Below are positions 47,665 to 56,660 of a stretch of DNA of 64,000 nucleotides, piece after piece. The translations under genes were made by a program, and so were the position numbers. The stretch covers positions 1,178,001-1,242,000 of the forward strand of contig JAJUBI010000004.1 of the NCBI GenBank assembly GCA_022419385.1, written 5' to 3'. Origin of the DNA: Paraconiothyrium sp. Pb-2020. Taxonomy: Eukaryota; Ascomycota; Dothideomycetes; Pleosporales; Didymosphaeriaceae. How positions within the stretch are numbered: position 1 is the first letter of the stretch; each line of letters starts with the position of its first letter. A model generated the notes under the pieces. That model was not told the origin of the DNA. It worked only from the letters and a program-made list of their open reading frames with translations, and ran no database searches.

Positions 47665-48349
47665 ATGATGGTGTCATTCCTAACGCTTCCGGGTGAAATT
47701 CGCAACCAAATATACGATCTGGCCCTCTTCCCGCGTTACTGCAACGTCTCGATCAGTGTCAGCCACCCAAAGGACTTGCTCCGCACGGTCTTCAAATCTC
47801 CCATCTTCCGCCTCTGTCGCACCTCGCGCTACGAAGCCTTTGCACGCTTCTGCAACATGAAAACTCTCACTTTCATGACCTACAAGTCGTACAAGGTACG
47901 TTGTATACCATACCCATTATATGCTTCATTCTTTATGGTCTTCACCATGCCCTTTCATCAATGCAACTAAACATGTGCAGGTCTTCGTAACATACGCTAG
48001 CACCGTCGGCGAAGGAGACATCGCGGAGAAGAACGTCAAGAGCATTGCCCTCATGGTGAAGCATCTACTCATGTTAGACATCGATGAACGGGTCGGAGGA
48101 GCTAAAGAGGTTATGGAAAAATGGAACTTCCTCGATGCTGATAAGGCATTCATGGCACTGGGGGCTTTACATGTCGTCAGACTTTTCGTCCAAGACCAGC
48201 CGGGCCCAGGGCTACGATTTGTTCTTGGTAACGAGGTGAACACCACATTGACGCGCGACAACACTGTTGATGGTGTACGGTTCTCAGAGATATCTGCTTA
48301 CACTGGACTGCCTCGCGTTGCTATCTTTAGCACGAGGAAGCATTCCTGA
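47665..48349 (+). CDS. F-box-like/2EXR-type small protein, 199 aa
   Basis: Two exons, 47665-47895 and 47981-48349, around an 85-nt intron (GTACGT...GCAG with CAACTAA), phase 0. The N terminus LTLPGEIRNQIYDLAL is the opening of the large family of fungal proteins that begin like an F-box and often read LPxEIRxxIY. It continues with FRLCRTSRYEAFARFC, typical of these proteins. The remainder (LLMLDIDERVGGAKEVMEKW, ALHVVRLFVQD) has no known catalytic motif. The role is unknown. The last 23 bases overlap the 3' end of the GNAT gene on the other strand. Confidence 0.75.
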
Positions 48350-49057
48350 TCATAACCGTATTCGACTCGAGACCCGACAGATTAGAGTCGTATTTGGACA
48401 AGTCGAAAGTCTCCACGTGCACCGGCTCAAATCCAAGAGATGTGTACAGTTTTTTCCCCGCATCGGATGCCTCCAAGAATGCCGGCAGCTGTGCCTTATC
48501 CGCCCGCTCTAATCCCCATTTCACCAGCAATGCCCCTGCGCCACGTCTTTGGTGAGGAGGATCAACTACGAGAACATGGAGGACTCGGACAGATTAGCAA
48601 TCATATCGGGAAATGGATTTCTGTACCCACAATAAAATGGCTTCGTCCCCATAAACTGCTTTCTCACACGGTGCAGATAGTTCATGAAGTCCTGAGCCGC
48701 CGGTCTATCCTTCTCCTCTTCTCCGGGAACAGGCAGCATAGATTGGATCTGCTCTTCAGTGCGCTCTTTTTCATTGATCCTCCACTTGGCGCATGCAATC
48801 GTCTTGTCGTTTAACTCCGTATCAACCACCTTCAGGTAATGCACGTCCGACTCGTTCGTTTTGCTCTTGATATGTTTCTGGACTGCCTTCTCCCCACTTT
48901 CAGGCGTCTGCTCGGGCTTCATTAGCCTGGTGATACCTTCGCCAATTAGCAATGTCGCTTTCTTTGGTAGAATCTATTCACCGGTGTTGAACGCGGCTAC
49001 CTGTATCCGGACAAAGTCGGCGAAGTCATCGTTGGTACAGGGGCGGACTTCCAGCAT
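48327..49057 (-). CDS. GNAT-family N-acetyltransferase, 212 aa
   Basis: Three exons in phase (639 nt): 49057-48982, 48936-48631 and 48583-48327. Intron 1 is 45 nt (GTGAAT, TTGCTAAT, GAAG), is divisible by three and contains an in-frame TAG. Intron 2 is 47 nt (GTGGGT, TTGCTAAT, GAG). The start gives MLEVRPCTNDDFADFV, a standard GNAT opening, then VAAFNTGITRLMKP. A helix, a VVDTELNDKTIACAKW strand and an acidic insert follow. The acetyl-CoA loop comes after the second splice: LHVLVVDPPHQRRGAGALLV, with the Q/R-x-x-G-x-G/A motif as QRRGAG. The end is ASDAGKKLYTSLGFEPV. Substrate is unknown; close fungal relatives are annotated only as acetyltransferases. Confidence 0.8.
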
Positions 49058-49855
49058 CTTGGGCTTCGCAAAAGTGCGTGTAATTCAAAGAATAGGTCTG
49101 GTTGCCCTTTTGAGATCTCTTGTAGGAGTTTATATGGATGCCTGATTGAACGGTGGGGCTACAAGATCGGATAGAGTGATTTCGGCGTTCGCTATTCCGA
49201 GCCTACGTAGCTGATGCTTACACATAGCGCTCATGAGTCATGTCCGCCCTTTCGCACCTCTTCTTCCTACTCAAGATTACCGACGCCCTTTTATTACTAC
49301 GTTACGTGCATGCAACTCATCTTGGACATCCGGCCATGTTCTCTTGTGTACTATCTTTGGTTGTACCTCGAGAATCCGTAGCGTTGCATCCGCCTGCTGC
49401 CGGCCGTTAAGTCCGTCTCATTGAGATAGCGTGAAACAGGATTCCCATTCGCGCAAGTCAATACATAACTGCGGTGCAGTCGCATTGCCCTTATCAATGG
49501 ATAATGAAACCGGCCTTACTTTCTACGTAATCCGTCAATTCTATCTTTGTCTCGCAGATAACTCCAGGGCGATCTGGTAACTCGGGTTGAAACAATATGC
49601 GTTTCCTTCAACGTGACATCTACACAGGGTACCCCCGATTGAACACTGGACATAGATGATCGCCGTGGTATAAGGGACTTCAGACGCGTCTGAATGTCAT
49701 CTCGTAGTTACTACGATTCGTGGGTGCCTCAGGCCAGCATCTCACTCTTTTTTCAAGCCCTTCAGTTGTATGAGCAATCTCGGGTTGATCTGGCGGTTTA
49801 GCTCTTTTTGAGAACTTATGAAGATACCGGTCAATCGCCACTAACATATCTGAAG
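49058..49855. other. Divergent promoter region
   Basis: About 800 bases between the divergently transcribed GNAT and cutinase-like genes. No ORF with support, no repeat or RNA seen. Confidence 0.4.
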
Positions 49856-50671
49856 ATGAGATCGTGGTTATTCGTACCTGTGCTGCCGTTGCGGGCGCTA
49901 GCCGCGTTGCCCTCTACTTCCCGCCTGCCACTCGGAGATATCTCTCTAGATCAACTCAACTCATTTGCCCGCCTATCACAAGCGTCGGCCTCATTTGATC
50001 CAAATGAACGACTTCTCGGGTTTATGCGCTCCGCCACGCTCGGTGCCAGTACGCACAACGACGTCATGGATGCAGTATGCAAGAACTACACTCTACTATT
50101 TGCGCGAGGCACTACTGAAGAAGGCAACATGGGAACACTTGTAGGACCGCCATTAGCTCAGGCTCTTGGTAAGGTTGTCGGTGCCGATAATATTGCCGTT
50201 CAGGGTGTGGACTATGCCGCCAGTGTTGAAGGCTTCCTTGCTGGTGGAGATGCGGACGGGAGTAAGACGATGGCAGGCTTAGTCGCGATGGCCAGAAGCA
50301 ACTGCGGAAACACTTCACTCATTCTCAGCGGCTATTCTCAGGGTGCTCAGCTCGTTCACAAAGCTGCAGACATGTTGACCGCGAACGAGACTGCATTCGT
50401 CATGTCCGCAGTCCTCTTTGGCGGCCCGGACAACGGGAAAGCTGTAGGCCAGATCGATAAGTCCAGAACAAAGGTTTTCTGTCATGATGCCGACAAGACC
50501 TGCGATGGGCAAGCCTTGGTGGATCAAGCGCATTTAACCTACTCTTTAAATGTGGGAGAAGCAACGGCATTCGCACTCAAAGCCAAGGTTCTCGAAGCGC
50601 TGGCGTCGCATCTGTCGAAAGAGGACGAACCAAGGGAAGAATCAGAGAAGGTTATGAAACCTTCCAGATGA
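49856..50671 (+). CDS. Cutinase-family serine hydrolase, 271 aa
   Basis: A single exon. The ATG at 49856 is preferred because it gives a signal peptide (MRSWLFVPVLPLRALAALP) without the 16 extra residues of the longer frame. The alpha/beta-hydrolase core has LLFARGTTEEGNMG (oxyanion region) and the nucleophile elbow GYSQG with Ser161. Asp212 lies in CHDADKTCDG and His225 in QAHLTY, matching the Ser-Asp-His order and Cys-D-x-x-C-x-G spacing of cutinases. Mature size is slightly above the classic 200-230 residues because of an N-terminal extension and a charged C-terminal tail (SKEDEPREESEKV). It should be secreted and hydrolyse cutin-like or other polyester/acyl esters; the natural substrate is unproven. 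Confidence 0.88.
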   Translation: MRSWLFVPVLPLRALAALPSTSRLPLGDISLDQLNSFARLSQASASFDPNERLLGFMRSATLGASTHNDVMDAVCKNYTLLFARGTTEEGNMGTLVGPPLAQALGKVVGADNIAVQGVDYAASVEGFLAGGDADGSKTMAGLVAMARSNCGNTSLILSGYSQGAQLVHKAADMLTANETAFVMSAVLFGGPDNGKAVGQIDKSRTKVFCHDADKTCDGQALVDQAHLTYSLNVGEATAFALKAKVLEALASHLSKEDEPREESEKVMKPSR

Positions 50672-51046
50672 ATAAAGAGATGCGTATATTCTGTACATTG
50701 TAGATCGGCCTCGTAAACAGATCGTTCTGATGATCAAGGGTGATGTACTCGTGCTCAGCGTTCTTGACTAGAGTAGGGTACTTGTTTCAGGTGACACTAG
50801 ATGTGCGTCAAATCTCCCGCGTGGCAGGGTTTTATTAGAAAAATACGATTATGTTCCATGCTGTTAAGGTGGGCCTTGTATACGCGAGGCTTAAACTTTG
50901 CACCTTTCTGTTGAAGCTGCTCATTAATGTGTACCCAGCCGACGGCGCCCTATTAACGGAGGTTGTACAAGTTGGGTATGGCATCTACGGCGGGTACTTT
51001 CTGGGACTCGAACAACATCTCTTTTGGTTCGGCTGCTTGGGGGGTG
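50672..51046. other. Intergenic, possible left part of a solo LTR
   Basis: Follows the cutinase-like gene. TGTT-type candidate LTR starts occur at about 50852 and 50861, but similarity to the 4-kb copy cannot be followed here, so the LTR's left edge is unresolved. Confidence 0.35.
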
Positions 51047-51195
51047 TGTCGGCCTGTGGGACAACCAGCCTTCCCTCACACATATTGCCTACTTAGGCCT
51101 AGTGCTTCTCTAGCCTCTCAGTTCATAGTATATATAGCGTTCGGCCACGGCCCTCAATCACACTACTGATTTCGTTCATTCTTTGCCTTCCGTCA
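51047..51195 (+). mobile_element. Solo LTR (copy of the 4-kb element)
   Basis: Similar to 4027-4188 over about 150 bases (GTCGGCCTG, CAGCCTTCC, a TATATATA run, TTTCGTTCATTCTTTGCCTT, CCGTCA end). It ends in CA at 51195 and is not followed by the primer-binding site, so it is probably a solo or 3' LTR left after recombination. The similarity is approximate, with several small indels. Confidence 0.6.
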
Positions 51196-51248
51196 TGATC
51201 TTCGCGTCATTCTCGATGTATAGCTGCTTTGAAGTTAGATCAACTATC

Positions 51249-51663
51249 TTAACGCATCAAGAATTCACTCACGGCACGGTCCGGGTTGCGGAGCTTTGTA
51301 ACGGTATCCTTAGCAGGAAGGATGCTAGGCTCGCGCTGATTCGGGTCCTTCGCGGGCATTGCAGCCGCATACAGGGCACCGTATTTGTGGCTATTCAGGG
51401 TCGGGGGTGCAGAAGCCCCGGTGGGTGCCGGGGAGTGGGAGTACGTGCTGCTCGAGGCACGGCGATCAGAGAAGGCTGGGCCACTGCCCTCGATGGGAGT
51501 GAAGTACGCGGGAACGTCGAGGCCCAACTGTACAAGTTGTCAGAACATAGACATATAGAGGTTTAAAGCTGCTACTCACTCGTGGAGGACTTCCTGCGGA
51601 CGTCGAGCCAGGGGTGGAAGAGCCGGCAACGGTGTTCTTCTTCGGAGTATTGGGAGCTGACAT
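51249..51663 (-). CDS. Small uncharacterised protein, 120 aa
   Basis: Exon 1 51663-51580 and exon 2 51527-51249; the 52-nt intron GTGAGT...ACAG is in phase 0. It starts MSAPNTPKKNTVAGSS and is Ser/Thr/Pro/Gly-rich for 28 residues. The second exon reads LGLDVPAYFTPIEGSG, AFSDRRASSSTYSHSP and ends NPDRAVSEFLMR. The tidy splice phase and the composition suggest a real small cytosolic protein, probably disordered, with serine clusters that could be phosphorylated. No domain recognised. Its 3' end lies 54 bases from the LTR edge. Confidence 0.65.
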
Positions 51664-52418
51664 CTTGTCTGTATGTGTGGCAGAGAGCCGAAGAATCAAG
51701 AATTGGAGTAGATAGAGAAGAGATCCAAGGGAAGAGAATTATCGGGCAAAGAAGGAAACAGTGGAGTGGGGTTTATAAAGGGAAAGGGCTCAAGCTAAAG
51801 TCATAGTGAACGTCGAACTGATCAGAGTTTCTAAGTTGAATTAACAATGAGGCAGGTACCGATCATGTGACAATTCTTCACTCGCAGATTTGAGAATCTG
51901 TTGAGAGCTAAGGAGGGCTCCGCCATGTCTAAAGTCCAATCGACTTCAGGTATAGTATAGCCATAACATGTACTAGATGGACAAGCGCAGTCGCCTTTCA
52001 TATGGCCCTTATATTGCTTGCTTGAGTGCGTTTCCAGCATCGCGGATGCAAGCATCGCGGATACAAGCACCGCTACGCGCGGACAGGGCGCAATCTTGAA
52101 ACAAACCCGCTTGAAGAACAACAAATAACTATCACTGACGTCGTAGTGCGAGTGTAAATCGACAGGATTATACATGCCATTGTACACAAGGCTTGAAATT
52201 TGGTCATGCATAAGTCGACCCATGACGCCTGAATGTAGCAATTCCTGTCTGCGTAAGAGGACTTTTCATTTGTGGGTCAGGGTCAAAGCAATCGACGTAA
52301 GCTATAACAAGCCAGTTAATTGTGCAGAGTTATAAAATGAACCATTACCTTGCGTGCGAGTATATCAGAAATTTGGGAAGACCAGTATTGCCATTATCAT
52401 AAATCTCAACCCGCGCCC
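51664..52418. other. Divergent promoter region
   Basis: Between the small minus-strand gene and the plus-strand unknown. One minus frame (51831-52241) has no motif or splice support and is not called. Confidence 0.4.
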
Positions 52419-52982
52419 ATGCCTGCAGTGGACAACATGTCGCCTTTATCGGTCAGAGAAGAGCAAGTGTTTCTTAACACAGCCTTTGAGGAACTCTCAG
52501 CCTTTGAACAACCCAACCTAGACCGCGACGATTTATGTAACGATACTGACATACACGACACTGTGATGAATCACATCCGCGAACTTGGACACAACGCTAC
52601 CTACACAAGATGGTATTGGCAGAACAGAGGAGAGAAATGGGTCCCATGTTACATTGTGACCAAGGACCTGGTAGACACCGTTGGAGAGGACAAAATAAAG
52701 AAGGATCTACTGCAGCACAAACTGAAGGACGATGAGAAGTTAGATGAGAGAAAGAAGAAGGACACGGGACGTATAGAGGTCGTTACCACAGTTGACGCAA
52801 AAGGTTGCGCGAATGTTGTTGCCAAGATGGATGCCGAAGGAAACACGAAGGTGGAGGTAAACGCTGCGACGACCAGGCCGGAGGACGGCAGTCAAGCTAG
52901 GAACGAAGAAGGTGGAACGGTACATGGCGCGGTCCTGAAGACGACCATCGAGATTCGGCTCAAGCATGGACCAGTGTCATAG
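52419..52982 (+). CDS. Uncharacterised charged protein, 187 aa
   Basis: A single exon. ATG 52419 (MPAVDNMSPLSVREEQ) is the first in-frame ATG; ATG 52437 is an alternative. The N-terminal half is acidic and helical (VFLNTAFEELSAFEQPN, HDTVMNHIRELGHNATYTRW), with a tryptophan-rich WYWQNRGEKWVP strand. A Lys/Asp/Glu-rich helix (KDDEKLDERKKKD) leads to a C-terminal beta-like part (EVVTTVDAKGCANVVAKMD, VLKTTIEIRLKHGP). No signal peptide or membrane span. Not recognised. Confidence 0.6.
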   Translation: MPAVDNMSPLSVREEQVFLNTAFEELSAFEQPNLDRDDLCNDTDIHDTVMNHIRELGHNATYTRWYWQNRGEKWVPCYIVTKDLVDTVGEDKIKKDLLQHKLKDDEKLDERKKKDTGRIEVVTTVDAKGCANVVAKMDAEGNTKVEVNAATTRPEDGSQARNEEGGTVHGAVLKTTIEIRLKHGPVS

Positions 52983-54488
52983 AATTCAAACTCATCAATC
53001 TTTGCTACATGTTGGTCACACTTACTGTAGAGTAATAGACAGCTTCGTCTCGAATAATTCATCAGTGCATTTTCCAACTTGCTGAAGTAAAATGGCTCTA
53101 TTTGAAGCGATGGGTATCGTGACCAAGGACATGACATTCAGAAGATGTATCGCTGGAGAAGAATCTTCACTTCAAGATATGTAACAGGCATACAAGTAGA
53201 GATTAACGGACAGAACGCCTTGGCGGGCCTGTTTTCCAGCTGCTTGCATCAAGCAGCAGCCAGCCCTCAGCCTACGGTAAGACTGTATCCAAGCGCCTTG
53301 TTTGTAGCCATGCGCTTGGCGTGACCCTTTTCACTTTAACGTTGTCGCGGGGCTACAAAGTCTCATGGGTCTGCGCCAGGCGATGAATTACGTCGCTTGT
53401 TCTCCGGATCCTGATAGACGCCCACGTAGCTCTTTACAATAAGTAGTTTCCAGTCGGCTCACCTTTTTCTGCACTGCGCTGCCCACAACCTTGTCCTCGT
53501 CCTTCGGGGTCCCTTTAAGTCTTGATCCCGAAAACCGCTGCGTGCTCTTTCGAAGCCAGCATATTTACCATACTGCTTCTATGAACGGTACAAGTCAATT
53601 TCGAGCAGAGAGTCAATAGAGAGAGACAATCGGTAAGTGTCAGGCACCGTGGAGCATAAATCAGTAGCAGAAATCCTCGGAGTACTTGTCGTTGGGTGAG
53701 CCAGAGCACGTCCGAGACTGGTACCAAGCGCCCATGTTCATTGAGCTGTCATTGGCGGCAACGTTTTGGTATCTCTAGGCCCAGATAGGGCTGCCTCATG
53801 GTCGCACCTGGTACCGGTTCTGTACAGGGAAACCGGACTGATAGGGCAGGGACGTCTCGTGCTTTTGTGATGGCTCGGCGAAGCCTCGATCTTCACAGAC
53901 GTTTCCTTGTCCACGTCGCAACGACGATAGCTCGCCAATTCGAAAGCGTTCTTGAATAAAAGAAGAGTACGGATTTGTTGCCTAGACAGTAAGCGATACT
54001 TACATGCCGATCGCATATATTTCGAACAGTAGAGAAAAGACTTTGAGAACTTGAGCGTTAGGATGGGACGAGGGTAACGTTGAGGAGGGAATATCAACCT
54101 TGGTCTGCGCTATTCCAATGAAGAGTAAGTGAAATCAAGAGAGAGGCGCAGGGGAGCCAAACCTTTGCCGGTGAATGCAATTGAGACTGAGAAGAGCAAT
54201 CGAAGACTGCTAGTCTCGGGAGGGTTGTTACTCAAGGTGAGGTGGACAAGATTCATTACAAGGATGGATTTAATACGGAGAAGCGATCCCATCTTGAATG
54301 CTGTGGTTCGAGCCTAGACGAGCTCCTATTGCGCGAGAGCCCACTAAGTAGCCCTCTGTCGTGACATGACAGACGACCCAATCGAGCAACCAGACCAAAG
54401 ATCTTCAGGGTATCATTACCAGAGACGCCAATGCATGCAAACACCAAGTAATCCGAAATCAAAAGGCAGAGCCCCAGCTACCGTATGC
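52983..54488. other. Intergenic, 1.5 kb
   Basis: No supported gene. A 119-codon minus-strand frame at 53738-54097 has neither splice partners nor a motif. No repeat noted. Confidence 0.4.
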
Positions 54489-55145
54489 CTACTTGGCGTG
54501 CCAAGTCTTGCTGAGGATCCGATAATCGCACGGTATGATCCTGCCACGCGTCTTCCTATCCGGTGGGCTGCACTCATCGATAGAATACCCCATCTTCTCA
54601 TAGGCTTGGGCGGCGTCTTTGTTGCTGACAAAAACGGTGAGCATCGTCTTTGTGATTGTGACGGACTGCGCCATAGCTTCGACCGTGAACATGAGCCACT
54701 TGCCCACACCCTTGCCTCGAAGGTCCTCCGCCAAGTGCACCTCGAAGATATATACGACTTGTCGATGTTCGTTCGGCGGATCGTCGTAGTCAATCATGAA
54801 GGAGATGAAGCCGACGATATTCGTATCGAGGTCGGGGCCGAAGGCATCGCGGGTGCCTTCCGTGGCGCGGAGGAGGATGTACACCATGTCACTGTTAGCC
54901 ATCTCGGTTCGCTTCGAGGGCAGATGCCAACCCGTGCGGGAAGCCTTGTACGCTGCCCCAGAAGTATATTGCACGATGTTAAGGCATGAAACGAGATCTC
55001 CTTCCGAGAGCTCAGTCGAACGGCGCAGCTCAAGCTTGTATTCACCGCACAGGCCCTTTATCTGACCGTGTTCCTGACTATGCTTCCATACTGCGGCAAG
55101 GACATCGTCATTCCAGTCGCGCATAAGTCGTAGCGGCGAAGTCAT
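54489..55145 (-). CDS. Naa40/NatD-like histone N-alpha-acetyltransferase, 218 aa
   Basis: The ATG at 55145 (MTSPLRLMRDWNDD) is chosen; the same frame is open for 29 more codons upstream. The GNAT core shows a DMVYILLRA strand, a VVYIFEVHLAEDLRGKGVGK block with the acetyl-CoA motif RGKGVG, and the Naa40-typical MLTVFVSNKDAAQAYEKMGY followed by SIDECSPPDR and a YRILSKTW end. Naa40 (NatD) acetylates the N-terminal residue of histones H2A and H4, so this enzyme likely acts on nascent or nuclear histones. Assignment rests on motif order rather than on a search. A short open frame lies just upstream on the same strand and could be an N-terminal extension separated by a frame shift. Confidence 0.78.
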   Translation of the reverse strand: MTSPLRLMRDWNDDVLAAVWKHSQEHGQIKGLCGEYKLELRRSTELSEGDLVSCLNIVQYTSGAAYKASRTGWHLPSKRTEMANSDMVYILLRATEGTRDAFGPDLDTNIVGFISFMIDYDDPPNEHRQVVYIFEVHLAEDLRGKGVGKWLMFTVEAMAQSVTITKTMLTVFVSNKDAAQAYEKMGYSIDECSPPDRKTRGRIIPCDYRILSKTWHAK

Positions 55146-55228
55146 GGGGTCGACGAGGAGATGGGGACCAGGGACGAGAGAAAACTTGTCCAGATCGCGG
55201 GGTCTTGGAGCAGCTTGGTAGTCGCGTT

Positions 55229-55501
55229 TCAAAGTCGGATGGTTCTGATTCGTGCTCGTCCTCCTTTGTTCTCCTCTTCCTTCAATGGTGGAATCTCGGG
55301 CGGCTCATGCCATGCGAAGGCGGCGGGTAAGGCCTGGAGCTTGTTGTCGTCGTTGGGGAACACGATCTTGGGCTGAACGCGATGAGCACGCTCTTTGCGG
55401 CGCTTTGCAAGCTTCTGTTCGTATGAAACAAGGTCGAGGGTAGTTTTGCGTTTCTCTTCCGCTGCAGCGATGCGCGCCTGATTCTCCCAGTTCCTCTCCA
55501 T
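55229..55501 (-). CDS. Small basic/acidic protein upstream of Naa40, 90 aa
   Basis: The frame from ATG 55501 reads MERNWENQARIAAAEEKRK, then KLAKRRKERAHRVQPKIVFP, then FAWHEPPEIPPLKEEEN, and stops at 55229, 83 bases before the Naa40 ATG. The composition is consistent with real coding sequence. A third frame remains open past this stop (DEHESEPSDFETRLP), and the Naa40 frame also extends back into it, so three frames compete over 100 bases. It is either a separate small gene sharing the leader of Naa40 or a displaced N terminus. No domain recognised. Confidence 0.45.
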   Translation of the reverse strand: MERNWENQARIAAAEEKRKTTLDLVSYEQKLAKRRKERAHRVQPKIVFPNDDNKLQALPAAFAWHEPPEIPPLKEEENKGGRARIRTIRL

Positions 55502-55866
55502 GCTGGTGGGGTTGGCGTGGGATTCGCGTGGGGCGGAGTGACGCGTTTTGGGAAAGGTTGGAACGCGTCTTTGCCGGCGCACGCACGGTGCACACTCGCA
55601 GCCATGGAGAACCTCTCGTCACGTCTGCGATGTAGGAAAACCTTCAACAAGCGGCCAGCATTTTATATTTATCCCGGGATAAATCGACTTACACTTATCA
55701 CCATATTCGTCCCTCAATCCGGAGCAATCTCAGACCTCATTCACGGCAGTTACTGTGAGTTTACAGCAAAAACTGCTTGAGTCCAACCCATCTCAGCTAT
55801 TTGGCACCAAGCCTTGGTCCGCATTGCCGAGTCTCGATTACGGTCTATCTCTCTACTACAATTGCC

Positions 55867-56247
55867 ATGTATTCGATGAGGCGGACCTACGCGACAGTCC
55901 TGAGAACCAACCCTAGTAGACTTCGGTCACGAGGAAAGAATCCTCTAGGTCTTGATCATTTCATCCAGAGACAACGCGCCCTGGCGCTCTGGAGGGACAT
56001 AGTCCGCAGCACAGCTTCCATCTCGGACTTTGATGTACGACAAGAGATGCTACGGTTTGCCAGAGCAGAATTTGAAAAGCATCGTCACGTCACGGATCTT
56101 GGCCACATTCGATATCTTATATCCGTAAGTTCCGGATTGCGAACAGCCCAATCGTTGCGCTGACAGTGGAATCTACAGACTGGAAAAACACAATTTGACA
56201 CTATGAAAGGTTCGCTCATAAACTCGGGCGTGATAACTGAGGCATAA
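55867..56247 (+). CDS. LYR-motif protein (LYRM2-like), 108 aa
   Basis: Exons 55867-56124 and 56179-56247; the 54-nt intron GTAAGT...ACAG is phase 0. ATG 55867 gives MYSMRRTYATVLRT, a plausible mitochondrial presequence. The core LGLDHFIQRQRALALWRDIV has the LYRM2 arrangement, with the LYR triad replaced by LWR. It continues with FDVRQEMLRFARAEFEKHRH, then DLGHIRYLISTGKTQFDTMK after splicing, close to the family's usual ending. LYR proteins bind acyl carrier protein and assist respiratory complex assembly; LYRM2 is linked to complex I. Length fits the family (about 90-110 aa). Confidence 0.85.
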
Positions 56248-56660
56248 GTGTGCCTTACATTAATGTCTCGAAGGCGATTCGTTCACAGGGCTGGCGCCAC
56301 TGCGCCTGACTCGTGCAGGAGCTAGCGCGGGGCGGACTAGGACCTTACGCCGATTCATCAAACACTTCCTTCATCGCGAACACCCCGGGTCACTGGCTGC
56401 ATGGCCTATCAACGGTGATCTCCGGATCGGTCCCTCTTCATATTCTGATATTTCACGTGCGACTGCGTATACACCGAGCGTTGCTAGAGAGTCATTCGTC
56501 CGGTTTCGCACGCACCATCCCGATCTTGTGTCCTCTTACGAAATTTGATAGTACATGAAGTTCCACGATCCCCAGAGCTCCATCATATCGAACTGACCAC
56601 TCTGATTCGCGCGGTCCAGGCCCTGTCTTTGCAATCGAATTAGAGAGTCCTGGCCCATCA
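56248..56660. other. Intergenic
   Basis: About 400 bases between two plus-strand genes; nothing codable or repeated recognised. Confidence 0.4.

Noticed and set aside
53738..54097. 119-codon minus-strand frame.
   Set aside because: No recognisable domain, start context or joining exon.
54366..54989. 207-codon plus-strand frame.
   Set aside because: It is the reverse-strand shadow of the Naa40-like gene.
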